A DNA stretch of 64,000 nt. Source: Cryphonectria parasitica EP155. Its lineage: Eukaryota > Ascomycota > Sordariomycetes > Diaporthales > Cryphonectriaceae. Under the pieces are notes generated by a model. The model ran no database searches. It was not told the DNA's origin and worked only from the letters and a program-made list of their open reading frames with translations. A program made the translations under genes and the position numbers. The stretch's first letter is position 1. Each line of letters begins with the position of its first letter. Of the stretch, positions 35,459-47,597 are shown piece after piece. The stretch lies in NCBI RefSeq assembly GCF_011745365.1, contig NW_024468916.1, positions 62,001-126,000 on the forward strand, read 5' to 3'.

Positions 35459-37588
35459 ATGATCGCAGCCGATACTGTAACTATTCAGAGTGAGCTGGTG
35501 CAGTCGTTCATCCACCTGCAGGCTCCCAAATCACCGCTTGGCCGTGAGAAATCCAAGCTTAGTCAGTTAATGACTACGTCTTACAAGATTCTAGATGTCT
35601 TGTGCAGCTACCGCATGGGTCTAGGGGGACAATGTGGCACGCGAGCAGACGAAGGGTATCTCAGATTTCTGGCCCTTGTCTATGGCCATGTAAAGGTTCG
35701 TTGGTTGATCTCTTTACGCTTTCCCTTGCGGTAATAGATACAGTCACACTAATTACCGGTCTGTTTCTCATGACTAACACTCATAAAATGTACAGGCTAA
35801 CAGGCCTGTGCCTCTTTGTCTCCCGGCCTTTCCCTTCAAGTCGCCTAACACACAGTCAAAGGTCCTCGGCCGACTGCCAGATAAAGGGGAAGAATATGCA
35901 TTGGCTCATTTGAACGGACTTTGCCTGGCTGTCAAGGACGTATATGAGCCAGGCGCTAAGTTGGTTATCATCTCAGACGGATTGGTATATAACGGTGAGT
36001 TCATCTTTGCCGAAACAGAGCCAAGGTTTTCCAAATGTAATTCCACTCATTGACAGCACCAGATCTTCTTGGCGTTCCGGACAGGGATGTATGGGCATAC
36101 GGCGAGTCGCTGAGAGACATGTGTCTGGAGAACGGGTTCGATCAGATCAGCTTTGCTCGTCTGAACCAACTCATCCATATCGGACACGATATCAAACTCA
36201 GTGAGATTACATATGTGGCAAATGCTACACGGTTTCGATCAGCGCTCGTCAACACATATTCCAAGGATGATTGGGATCCAAGCAAGGAGATCTCTCAAAG
36301 CGAAGACACCTGTCTAACGTACCGTGGCTACATCAAATTCCTTCAAACTGACTTGCAACACGTCTATCCAGTGGGGGAGACGAGAAGCAACAAAAGCTTC
36401 AAGACTTCCATTGAATACATTGCCAAGCAGATGTTAAAGCGTGGGCAGGCTTTTGCTCACGCTGTTCGCGAAAACTTTCCCGACCATATACGTCTGTCGA
36501 TTCATCCATCGACGGGAGAGAACAAAATATCCATCAGCACACTCCCAACGACATCGTCCACTTTCACCACTCCTTGGCATTGTGCCGTGGCATTCGACAT
36601 CGATGGTACCCTTCGCTCGGGCCACCGTGCACATTTCGACGCCAGTGAAGAGTACGATCTGATTTACGAGAACGGCAGACCAAGCTATTACCGCCACAAG
36701 TCACTTAGCGACTTGGTCACTTGGGAGAAAGCCTCTGTCACTGCGTCTCCTATATATCCCTGCGGAATGATGCTGATACCTGATGGCACCCGCAAATTGT
36801 ACATCGAGGATATCGACGCATCCAAGGTCAGGGCTCTTGCTGAGCATAACTCACCGGTCGTCCTCCGCGGCTTCAAGAAGACCACAGACCGCATAAGATA
36901 TGAGGCGAAGGCCCACGAGCTCGGCACTCCAACTCCTTGGCTCTTTGGTCTTGTTTTAGAGGTTAAGGATGGGGGTGCAGACACAAGGGGCCTGAACAAT
37001 GTGCTTAGTGCAGAATGGATGCCTTTCCACTTCGATGGCATGTTCAAGACCGCTCCTACGGGCCGTCTGCTTGAGGATGGCAGCGAGGAAGTCAGGCCTA
37101 ATCCGCCGCGATTCCAGATGTTCACAAGTGTCACACCAAGTCCTAAGGACACCGGATTCACCCTCTTCTCGGCGAGCGCCCGACTGTTCAGATATCTGCC
37201 CGAGGAATTGCCGCTCGACTATCTGAGGAAGCTGTCATGGAGCGTAACGACGACCAGTTTCGGTGCGCCAAAACTGCAGAATCTGCCTCTAATCCTCGAT
37301 CATCCTACTACCGGAAAGCCTATATTGTCTTACCATGAACCTTGGCCGCAAAATAAGACCAAGTTCCAGGCCACATTGGTGGACATACAAGGCGATGGCG
37401 TGGATGCGGAAAAGAGCGCTGTCATCTGTGCTGCAATTGATTCTTTACTACATGATCGGCGAGTAGTCTATTGGCACTCATGGGAGAAGGGCGACTTTTT
37501 GGTCAGTGACAACCTGGCGATGTTACATACTAGGAGCGATTTCACCGCCGGATGCGATCGCGAGCTGTGGCGAATCCACTTTGACTAA
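35459..37588 (+). CDS. Isocyanide synthase fused to TauD-type dioxygenase
   Basis: Three exons: 35459-35695, 35796-35994 and 36057-37588, in phase, about 655 residues. The N-terminal half belongs to the DIT1/PvcA family: PVPLCLPAFPFKSPN, KVLGRLPDKGEEYALAHLNG, YEPGAKLVIISDGLVYN, LLGVPDRDVWAYGESLRDMC, and a KRGQAFAHAVRENFPDHIRL segment. PvcA-type enzymes turn the amino group of an amino acid into an isonitrile with ribulose-5-phosphate. The C-terminal half is a TauD/TfdA-type Fe(II)/2-oxoglutarate oxygenase, with VVLRGF, EWMPFHFDGMF (metal-binding His470 and Asp472), a distal LAMLHTRSDF His636 and WRIHFD with the conserved Arg. The fusion is a known fungal architecture; the dioxygenase usually desaturates or decarboxylates the isocyanide acid. 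No breaks. Substrate not deducible; tyrosine, tryptophan or an aliphatic amino acid are candidates. Some fungal isocyanide clusters respond to copper starvation. Confidence 0.92.
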
Positions 37589-37627
37589 ATTCGCAGCAAG
37601 TCTCTTTTTAACATAAGCATCTACTTG

Positions 37628-39700
37628 TTATATAATAATGTACTTGATATCACTATAAAACGATAGCTGTACAGTTTTAGTCGCTACTAACTGACCTATA
37701 GCAAGAATATTGTTCCCTCCCACATGTATGATTTCAAACGCAGGGACGGTAACATCAAACCGGCAAGCATGGGGCGAGTGAAGGTACGCGTCGACTTTGG
37801 CTTTTCTCCATTGGCACAATTGCACTGGTGTAGTTCCCCCGACAAGAACTTGAGTATGCTTGATCTTGAGAGGACGAAGACACGGATCGCAGTAGTGATC
37901 AAGAAGGGCAAATAGGTCAGCGTCCTTGGCTGGATTCAATATACCAGCGTTCTCCTGATTGAGATGGTATCATTCGCTCTCTGCTATGATGTCAATGGTT
38001 CTTGTCCAGCCGAGATCAAGATACAAAAAGCCTCGGTAGCCTTTTGCGGTGCGCCACTTAGCTAACGTGTCCTGAAACGTACAATGGGCGGCATAATTGG
38101 CTTAGCGGGGAGCTCCTTATATCCTGGAAAGAGACGCTAGCAGAATAAAAAGTCCATATCTGAAGGTAGAAGCAAGTAAATTCCATCTATAATCACCTTG
38201 GAACAGATTGTTGTCGATCATTGCGCGAAGGTCATGTTCTCAAACGTGGAGTCCTGTGTCTGGATTAGGTCCCGGTTCTCAAGAGTGTGCCTGAGAACGC
38301 CTATTTGCAACGCCACAGAACAATTGATGTACCCTCAAATCGGGGGTATGCTGGCTATCATGACCTGCAAGACTGCAGAGAGGGTAGTGGCAGAGGCAAT
38401 ATCGCAGCGAGGGGTTGCAACACGCACTCCTGCTTTTATTAGCTCCTGCATTACTTGGGAGCCTGCTTACCGAGAGGTAGTGCCGGAGCGAAATAGAATG
38501 ATAATGCTCTTTGCTTTTCTGGTGAGCATCCACTGGAGAATGCCACCACCGAGACCTCCAACAACGACATATGATGATTCTGGGTCGAACTTCCAGAGCG
38601 GCTGGTGTTTCTGAGACAACGTCAGCATATCAATTACTTCGATACTTTCAAGGGCCGGCATTACTTACCAGCAAAGTCTCCTCGCCATTCCAGTCCACGA
38701 CAACACATCCCGATTGGATCCGCTTTGAATGAAGCGGAAGGCTCTTTCAATATCCGAGACAGGATAGAAATACAAGGGCTTTGGTTCATCAATTTTGCCC
38801 TGTGACACCAGCTGCATGATCTTTCGAGGTAGACCACGTATTAACTTGTAGTTGACCTCGCAGATATGATGAAGGTCCACTGCGGCAATTGTGATATTTA
38901 TCTCACGCTGGCCGTTGGCAATCACGAGTTCGCTTGAACGTCTGCTTGGCCGCTCTCAATAAAGCGTCCATATGGTGCAATACATTCCCAGCTCGCGCGT
39001 AGACCATCGCCTGACAGCGAATTCAGTACCACATCGACTCCACGACCAGCTTGTCATACGCATGACCCCTTTCTCAAACAATGAATCACGAGTATAAAAG
39101 ATGTGGTCTTCAGGTATGTCAAAACTCTCAAAAAGAAAATTGTTCTTCTCGTCAAAGCCTGTCGTAGGATAGACCTCGACAACTATCATATGAGCAATAG
39201 CGATCGCCATCTGACCAGTGTTGCCAGCACCAGAAGAATGAATGAGTACTTTTTCACCGTGTTGTAACTGCGCAACATTGATGAGGGAGTAATATGCTGT
39301 TATTCCCAGGCTTATGATCCCACTAGCCTCGTGGAAGAGACACCATTTGGAATGTTGATCACAAATTCAGCAGGTGCTCTGAGGCAACCTTCAATGTTTC
39401 CAACAGCCGATGTTAATCGTTATGAGTCGGTCACCAGTGTGAATCTCGTCTGAGATGGCTGCCTCTATGTGTGAGACAATGTCTGCACATTCGAATCCTG
39501 GTGTTGGAAGTATGGTTCAAACAAATCAAACGAGGAATAGGATGTGCGTTCCTTTACCGTGCAACGCGGCTACTGAGTTAAATACAAGCCAATTTGCTGC
39601 TGGCCTGGCTACTGGACCTGTTGACCACACGCACACGCACTAGGATTAGCGGAATTGTGGAAGAATGTAAATAATTGGGAAACGCACCGTACACAAGGCG
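37628..39700 (-). pseudogene. Eroded C-terminal part of a highly reducing PKS (ER-KR)
   Basis: Minus-strand fragments in the right order for a reducing PKS. ER domain at about 39650-38700: TPGFECADIVSHI, SLINVAQLQHGEKVLIHSGA-like pieces, EVYPTTGFDEKNNFLFESF, IPEDHIFYTRDSLFEKGVMR, then ICEVNYKLIRGLPRKIMQLV and YPVSDIERAFRFIQSG. KR domain at about 38640-37950: FDPESSYVVVGGLGGGILQW, IIILFRSG, SIPPIRGCINCSVALQ, and a GWTRTIDIIAES segment. Then the post-KR linker NPAKDADLFALLDHYCDP. Frames change and stops interrupt. KS, AT, DH, the MT region and a recognisable ACP are absent. It lies tail-to-tail with the isocyanide synthase. A dead backbone enzyme. Confidence 0.85.
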
Positions 39701-40542
39701 GTCGCGAAATGTCGCGAGATGAAATCTTTTTTGGAAAGCATGATATCCGGCATAGCCATAAGAGAGCTTGGCGATCCACGGTCCGGGAGATTTACTCAAA
39801 GATTAGAGTAAAAGCCGATAGCATAGTAAGAAAAAGGTCTGATATGTTGCAGAGCATGCGATAACATTATCGTATCGTCGATTACGATGCTCGAGGAGCG
39901 AGTCTCTGAAGTTCTTACATAGTTCGCTGCTCTGCTAACGGGAGACCAGAATATCATAATGAAGCTTTCCATCATTATTTTAAGTGCCACATGATGAAGG
40001 TCAATAGTAAATAGCTAGTTGGATGAGGGTGTGTTGAAGAATTTTGGGTACATTGAAGAGAGAATGGGGCATTCGTTCTTGTATATGTCATGGGATCGAA
40101 ACAACCATCTGGTAAGTTTTTTTGAAAATGGAATATGAGTACTAGGCAATATTATAAGAGGAAGGTGTTGGAATCGGACTAGAGGCTAACTAATTAGCGA
40201 AGTGGAGGGAGAAATCTCAGCCAACAGCTGAAATCTGCGATGAGGAGTAATTTACTTCGAACTATATGCACATTCTACTGTTTATACTGACAACGGCACG
40301 GCTAGTTCACAATTACATTGTTTGTTCCCGTTCTCCAGTTAGTCTCTACTTCTCATCTCACCTGGGTAACAGCTAAGTCCGCCATGATTATGATTTAGTT
40401 GTTATTGAGTTAACACTTAAGAATGGCAGCCTTCTTAATTCTAACCTGATCGCTATGTAAGCATATCTAAGCTTTTCAGAGATAAGCTCGTCATATTGCA
40501 TATTGGAATCGCAGCTACCCAATCTGCGCCATCTATAATATT
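39701..40542. other. Spacer between PKS relic and MITE
   Basis: Probably decayed upstream PKS sequence plus unknown DNA. Short minus-strand ORFs (39796-39990, 39578-39799) have no clear domain. Nothing else recognised. Confidence 0.3.
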
Positions 40543-40702
40543 TGTGTGAGGGCAAAAAGATTGCATTGCTGTGCGCTGAAGAAGAAAGAGAAAGGAAGAG
40601 AAACGCCACGAGGCCAGCTATCTGAGGCTATCAACAGGTCTGGCTGTTGGCTAGCTGGGGCCGTGCACGGCCCTGGGCCAGTGAGTCACTGGCCCTCGCA
40701 CA
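40543..40702 (+). mobile_element. 160-bp MITE, copy 2
   Basis: Same element as 23358-23517. Terminal inverted repeats TGTGTGAGGGC and GCCCTCGCACA (one mismatch), perfect 5-bp target duplication ATATT (40538-40542 and 40703-40707). The internal palindromes GGGCCGTGCACGGCCC and GGGCCAGTGAGTCACTGGCCC are sharper here than in copy 1. Exactly 160 bp, no coding capacity, so mobilised in trans if at all. Confidence 0.9.
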
Positions 40703-40970
40703 ATATTTATATTGTTGGTTTAATACCAATTATTGATTCTGTTGCAGTTGATTTTTAAGACAGCGGTTTGGGAACAGATTAGAGTCCTCACCTCTTTCGT
40801 ATCCTCTTCGCGTTCACAGTAAATTGGCATGCTCATGACTGTTCTAGGGTAATTCTATTTTGATACAAATTTATGCCTGTTAGGTGATGTTTCTTCTTTC
40901 CTTTTTATTTCCACTCTTCCGTCGCTCTAAGCAGTCTTCGTACCGTGACTCAATGCTTCCATCACTGTGT

Positions 40971-42988
40971 CTAGCTTTCCAGCCAGCTCTCTCCTATAAG
41001 CTTGGCAGCCTTCTCAGCCACTGCATACACATCCGTCTGAATGTTGCCTCTAGGAATCAGCGGGAAAACACTAGCATCGACGATCCGTAACCCATTGACT
41101 CCATACACCCTTAACTTCGAGTCAACAACTCCTCCAGCCTCCCTCGGCATCATCGCGGCCGTGCCACACACATGATAGTGCGGCGTATACCCATTCTTCA
41201 CAGCCTCCTTGGCCTCCTCCAGAGTCTCCACCCTCTTGCCTCCATTGTGAAGACGCCGTCCACCCTCCTTGAACAACTCCCTTAGTGGGCTGGTGTCTCT
41301 CAGTTTCTCGAGGAGCAGAGTGTGGCGAGCATGGAGTTCTAGATCCAGCGGGTGTGACATGGTGCGCGGGTCGAGAACAGGCGCCTGCTCCGGATCCCCA
41401 GAGCGAATGTGTACTATTCCCCTGCTGAATGGATGACTCAGCACTGCGACCATGGAAGCATAGAAGCCGTCTTCCTTCATTGCGAACGTGACCTGCGGCG
41501 ACGGATCCGTCATGCTCGGTGTGATCTGGAAAGGAGCCAGTGTGTATTGCGCGGAGCAGTCGTCCGGCGCAATGATTTGCTCGCGGAGGATCTCAAATTG
41601 TTGCTTCAGGGCCGGAGGAATGGGTTTCTGATCAAAATGCTCGGGCAACAGGTCTTTGACAGCCGCCGAGCTGAAGTCCTCATTCTGCAAGGGCAGAAAG
41701 GCAGACGCAAGTGAGTGTGTGCTAAGCGGGCCTGCCTTGGCCGTCGTGAAAGCTTCCAGTGCCATCTTGGCCACAGCTGGATCGCGCATTGCATCCGCGG
41801 ACGTAGCTGGGTCGGCAACTTCCCAGCTGAAGGGGACAAAACCGTGGTCCTGAAGGTTCTCGCCAACGTTGGGGTTGTCTACGAGACAATCAATGCCGTG
41901 CTTTGCAAGGATGTCTTTGTTTCCGATGCCAGAAAGCTCGAGGAGTTGAGGAGTCTTAATAGCACCAGCTGCCAGGATGACTTCGTGCGTAGCAAGAACA
42001 CGGCACAGTTGTCCGTTCTTAGCTTTGAACTCGACACCTGTTGCTTTCACAGCACCGCTTGCGTCTGTTCCGAAGAGAACCTTCGTGGCAAGAGCTTCTG
42101 TGATGACACGCAGGTTGGCTCGATTGGCGACCTCTTCAGACAGGTAGGCGTTACCAGCATGGCTTCTCTCCTTAGTGACAGGACTCATTGTGGCTGGGTT
42201 GTTGAAGGATCCCACCGCGACGCCAGAGATGGGGTCACCAATCAGCTTGCGGTTCAGGTTCGACCAAGCCCGTGGCCAAGCAGTGCTGAAGGGTGGAAAG
42301 CCCGCTCCGCTTCCGTACGAGACCTGAATCGGGCCACTAGAACCCTGAGCTTCCTTGACCTGGTAATCGAGCATCAGTTGTTCTTTGACGCCTGCTTCGG
42401 GCTCCGTGTAGGTATGGAATTTCCGAAGGTATGGGGCCATACCATCCCATCCCCAACCTGGGTTCCCGAGCTTCTCCCAAGAGTCGAACCCAGATTTGGA
42501 GGGATAAATGACCATACCGAGGTTGATACTACAGCATGTCAGTAACAGCATCTTCCCCTGAAAGAAGGGATATTGTGTTGCCAACTTACGCAGATGAGCC
42601 TCCCAGAGTCTTTCCGTACGGCTGACCCAGCGGCCTATTGTTTAACCCAGCCTATGTCGAGACGAGTCATCAGCTTGATCCTCAGTCATCAAGGTCATTG
42701 CACACTGAGAGGAGGGACGCGAGATTGTTTGCTCACCTGAGGCTCAGTGACCATACACCAGTCAAAATCGGGATTGAAGTACGTGGCGAGGGCGAGGCCT
42801 TGGCAGGAGATTCTTGGATCATCGCGACGATCTGCTCCTGCCTCCAGGACTAGGACTCGAATCTTCTCATTCTCTGTGAGGCGAGAAGCGACCACGAGGC
42901 CCGATAGCCCGCCGCCAACAATGACGAAGTCGAATTGTTCGCCGTCTAAGCCGACGGCAGTAGACGCATCAACAATATTGGAAGGCAT
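40971..42988 (-). CDS. GMC-family FAD oxidoreductase
   Basis: Three exons: 42737-42988, 42590-42651 and 40971-42528, in phase, about 623 residues, typical for fungal GMC enzymes. I start at the ATG at 42988 (MPSNIVDAS) because the frame upstream has no ATG. The N-terminus has the FAD fold FDFVIVGGGLSGLVVASRL and the first GMC signature around GQPYGKTLGGSSAINLGMVI. Later come VILAAGAIKTPQLLELSGIG (second signature), the catalytic His in HYHVCGTAAM, and PRGNIQTDVYAVAEKAA, where Asn takes the place of the second His as in many family members. GMC enzymes oxidise alcohols or related groups; no signal peptide is evident, so it is probably intracellular and biosynthetic. Intact. Confidence 0.93.
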
Positions 42989-45047
42989 GGTCACAGTAGG
43001 CAACTTCGAACTGTTCTGCCTGGTATCTGTGGTACGTGGTATTGTCGCTCTTGGGAAGTCCTATATAATATGCCAGGGAGCAGGAGACAGACCGGGATGA
43101 TGAGATCAGCTGCTCGCGGCGAAAAAGGTGCACGGCTTGGGGGCATGGCCTTCTTTCTGATGAGCCAGTGAGGTTTCCAATGCGTGCGGCAAAATCACAG
43201 TGGCGTCCACCCTCAGGGTGACTGCGTCCTTTTCCGGACGTCCGTGGTTGCATCCGCGTAAGGATCTAATTTCCTTTACCACAATATTTGGATCGTTGCG
43301 GACTCCCTAGGATCTACAATCACCAAATTCGTAATCGGATTGGCTCCTATCGTCAGTATGTACTTAATACGGTTTGTACTATACTACATATGGTCCCGGA
43401 TTTTTTTCGGTCCCCCAAACGAGTATGCGTTGTGGGTCATATGGAGCATTGAACCCACTGATCTGTAATATCTTACAGCCAAAAAGCTATACTGCTCGCA
43501 GAGCAGAGGCCAGCAAATTGTACCTGACAAGGGTTGCGATAATCCGACCTGCAGCTCTAGTGTATCTAATAGGGGAAGTCAGAGACGACGAAACGTTCTG
43601 GTACTGATCGGTGTTTCCGGCCTCAATTGAAAAACCCTTGCCCAAACCTAAGGTTGGCTCCGTAGACGATGATGGTTCAATTTGAAGAATACATATCAGA
43701 ATGTATTGAAATTTTGACACGGTTGGCTTGCGCGCTTGAATCATCGTGAACGACTTGCGGGCCGGACCAAGCGAAACTGAAAATTGTATCGAGCAAAGAT
43801 GCAGCTCGAATATGACAGATCAACCCTCGAATCGACGCTGTATCACGTCACCCCTGTGTACCCCATAGCACCAAGAAAATAGAAAAATCAGCCCACGAAC
43901 GAAGCATTCCGCTATATCGTTCCAAGCTAATCCCCTCATCACCCCAGTCTTGGATTCCTGCCCCTTTTCCGTGGGGGTCAAAGAGGTGATCAGACTATCA
44001 TGAGTAGCCGTAAGATGTTATTTGGAAGCTTCGGGAAGGGATCTTCGTGCTGATAAAACTACCTAGGTTGAAGTGTTACCAATGCCGCCTGAATTCAAAG
44101 TCGACAAATCTATGATGTCTTCTCAGGCGGACTTACTCGAATTGTAAGTACGTACATTCACATAATCTATACTGCTGTAAAGTCGAAGTTAGTTTCACAA
44201 TGGGTTTAACAACCGCTAGTTGGAAAGCGACAAAGTTCTTCTCCCTCATACATGGGATGCCTCATAAGAAGGATTTTAATGAATCATGCAAAGTCGCAGA
44301 GCAGAGTTACAGCGTCGCAGAAAAAGAGGGGCTCTGCAGGTTCTCGGGGCTGCGGAGTAAGGCGTGGAGGGCCAGGCATCCACTCGCAGACCATACGCGT
44401 GTCCAGGGTAGCAATCAAATACATACCGAAGCTTTCTGTGGGGACTGCTGATCGTATGAACCAGAGTACGAACTGCCAAGCACATAGTAAGATAGAGAAC
44501 AGCTCTACTATGGTACAGTCCGACTTCCTAAGCCTGGGGGCCTGCAGTGGGGATATTAAGGGGTTTCGGACTGAGGATCGATCATTATGAATGATGCAGA
44601 AAGTCCTCCATACTGTTACTCCGCTGCTATCGCATAATAGTAGTTGACTGCAGTGAGCAGCCAAGCGGATCACCTTCCGGACTAACCCTGGGTGCACGAG
44701 TTCTTTTAGTTCAGGGGACACAATTTTGTCTATGTTGGTACGTATGGGCCATTGAATGGATTTGCCAGAAAATCTTCATTGAATCCCAGTCTGACCTCAT
44801 AAGTCGGTGTCAGATAACTGAGAGCCACTGTTCAAGGCTGGCAATCATTACCGGATATGGCTCAGAGACGGGAGTGGATGGGTATCAGGGCTTACCTGTA
44901 GGCGGGGGCACAAAAGTTTGCCCTTTCCACAGGTCCTTCCTTGTGTTCTTCTTGAATCCAAGCACGGGGCCTCTGACTCTTGAGGACTTCGCATCTTACA
45001 CCCTCTACAACCAGACCGTGGCCTGAAGCCAGAGGAGACTTCGAACC
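42989..45047. other. Intergenic, 2.1 kb
   Basis: Contains the GMC promoter (left) and the promoter of the membrane protein (right). Small overlapping ORFs on both strands (for example 44284-44721 minus, 145 codons) have no domain similarity and conflict with each other. Nothing else recognised. Confidence 0.35.
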
Positions 45048-46214
45048 ATGACTTACTACTATCCGGACACGTCCGAAACACGCGATCCCCTCATAGTATC
45101 AACTGTTTTTGGGGTGCTCGCCTTTCTCAGTTTCATCGGCCGCCTATACGCCATTTACCTGCGCAACGATCGACCCAAGGTCGAAGAGTGGTTTATCTTC
45201 GCGGCCCTATGTTTGACCTACGTCTCCCTCGGCCTGCAATGGGCGTGCGTTACTCTCGGCGGAACAGGTCGCCACATCACCGACGTCGAAGCCATCGACC
45301 CCAACTCGGTCATCCTCACCCTCAAACTCATCATACCATTTGAGGCGTTATACGGCATAACTATTATGCTTATCAAGTTCGGAGTACTGAGTTTCTATGG
45401 GAGGATGTTTGCGCTCACGAGTTGGTTCAAGCTAAGCCTGCGAATCACGGCCGCCACGGTATTCCTCTGGATGGCTTCGATCGTGCTGGAGACTTTCTTA
45501 CTATGCCGTCCACTGGCATATAACTGGGATACAAGTATCGAAGGTGTATGTGGGGACCGAAACGCCGCGTATGTGATTGCCGGCGTGATGAATATGATAA
45601 CGGACTTCATGGTGCTGCTTTTGCCTGTGCCAGCGATTTGGCAGCTGAAGATGCCAACAGGCCAGAAGGTTGGCTTGGTTGGAGTGTTCAGCATGGGTGT
45701 CCTGTATGGCCTCCTTCTATCCAATCCTATGCACGTATTTCAAGACTGACACAAATTTAGTATCACCGCCATCTCCATTGTCCGCTTGCATTCGCTCATC
45801 ACCATATCGTTCACCGATCCTACGTGGACGTTGCCAATGGGTCTCCTGTGGACAGTCCTGGAGCCTGAATTAGCCATCATCAATGCCAACCTTCCATTCA
45901 TGCGCCGCTTCCTCGCCCAAATCATCCCGAAGGCCTTTTCCTTATCTCGAAGCTCAAGAGGATATCCGACTAAGGGTAGCAGGCGTGTCGATTTTGAACA
46001 GATCCCCGAGAATGGTAATGGCTTCATGCTGCGAACCATCGGTGGCGGCTTTGTTCATAGAAGTGCCGCAGCTGTAGGCACTGGAAACTCACAGAATCCC
46101 TCTACTCTACAAAGCTTTGATGGGAAGGGCATTGTGCAAGAGCGGTCGGTGCAGGTGGAGTTCGAGAGGGCGTCTGACGAAGAGATGATATCTAAACCTG
46201 GGAGCGCATTCTGA
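45048..46214 (+). CDS. Fungal rhodopsin-domain integral membrane protein
   Basis: Two exons, 45048-45703 and 45761-46214 (donor GTATGG, acceptor TTTAG), in phase, about 369 residues. The N-terminal about 270 residues form roughly seven membrane segments: LIVSTVFGVLAFLSFIGRLY, EEWFIFAALCLTYVSLGLQW, LIIPFEALYGITIMLIKFGV, then YGRMF, RITAATVFLWMASIVLETFL with the family CRPLAYNWD Cys/Pro block, and MNMITDFMVLLLPVPAIWQL. This matches the fungal rhodopsin/PTH11-like 'integral membrane protein' family, with a hydrophilic C-terminal tail. The second exon has the TWTLPMGLLWTVLEPELAII segment, also conserved. Such proteins commonly sit near secondary-metabolite genes; function is unknown and no retinal-binding Lys is evident. 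Intact. Confidence 0.85.
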
Positions 46215-47597
46215 AAGATCACGAAGGACTTCTCACTTGATACTTGAACATGGTATCGCAGTGACCAACGTGTTGGACCCCAGCACAAGGAGGACAGGTG
46301 GATTCTGAGCATTTGTAATATTATAATGGAGCCAACTGCTTCCATCTTTTCTTCTGATAGACAGCAACAAGAAACATATAATGGAAAGAAAACTAAAGGG
46401 GCGAGCTAGAGAATTAGAAGTCGATTTCAACTGATTATGGTGAATATAATACAGAGAGGACAGAGTCCGTCAACCTGGCGAGTGTGCTCTCGTATGAAAC
46501 GAGTGGTGTGAAGAATGGTGCGTAAAAGTGGCCGTTATAAACGAGTGGGTCGAGGTGTTGGTTTTGGTTTTCTTCCTTTCTAGGTAAATATTCCGAAACC
46601 TGATAACCCGTTTTCATGTGCATGTTTGGTAGTAAGCTGTCACTTAGCGGATTCATGCTGACAGTGCAGGTTGTCAGTATATGCTTATACTCCGGGAGAG
46701 TGAGTACCTTTGGAAGCCAGTAATAGCAATAATCAGGCTATTCAACTTAGAAAGTCCGAATTCGAGGGTAGACTGCTGATCAGTATGGAAACGACAAGTG
46801 GCTAGATGGTGTCCTATTACTTGAGATAATCTGGCTGGGAGATTGCCTCTGGGTATAGCATATCGAACGCGTTCCAGGAGTCCTCTACTTCTGCTTTGTT
46901 TGGAGCTTGGTGGCCATGATGAATCCCCAGGTGGGACGCTGACAGGACTATACTGGAGTATCTGGCTCGTCCCGTATTAGAGCAGCCATGACAACGATGA
47001 ATTACTGTCCTCCACCTCATCGGGCCTTTGTACATCATCCAATGTTGTCAAATATCTCGTGAACATAGGACTCGATGTGGCGTCCCGAGCCTATAACGAC
47101 TACACCCTTTTGATGAAGGAAGCGGATGCTGGCATCGAACCTAGCCAGCGACATCGACAATGCTGGTGAGCTCATAGGCATTCTTGTAGTTATTTATTCA
47201 TGGATCCGCAAGTCAAAGGACGAGCGCAGGGAGTGAATCGACACTATCGTTGTCAAATGGCTGTCCTATTTTGCTGGTATGGGCAAGCTCTTCATATTCG
47301 CGCGTGCATCAAGAGACCTTTGCCATAGATGTCCAGGACGGCATGATAGTGCGAGCACCGCTCACAAACTGTATCTCTGGGGGGGAAGAAAAAAAAAAAA
47401 AAAAAAAAGCCTCTACCTATCTGAGCTACGGAAAGCGAACTAAGGAAAGATTAGCGAGGAGAGGTGTCGTCTGAAATTGTCTAAACAATGCAGGTGTATG
47501 CCAGGCAAGCAGTGGCAAGTGCGTAGTCACAGGCGCTCGTACGTATCATGCCGGCCTTTGTGTGTGACTAAATCTGGATCCCAGATCAATCTTGCTG
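46215..47597. other. Intergenic with an ankyrin-like relic and a homopolymer
   Basis: Mostly unrecognised. On the + strand about 47035-47140 the frame NVVKYLVNIGLDVASRAYND followed by YTLLMKEA resembles one ankyrin repeat, without flanking repeats, so it is at most a gene scrap. A run of 18 or so A lies at about 47391-47408 after GGGGGGAAG. Nothing else supported. Confidence 0.3.

Noticed and set aside
41715..42545. 276-codon + strand ORF
   Set aside because: Lies wholly opposite the GMC oxidoreductase, whose minus-strand frame is strongly conserved; this is a shadow.
44284..44721. 145-codon minus ORF
   Set aside because: Conflicts with similar-length ORFs on the other strand and lacks any recognised motif.
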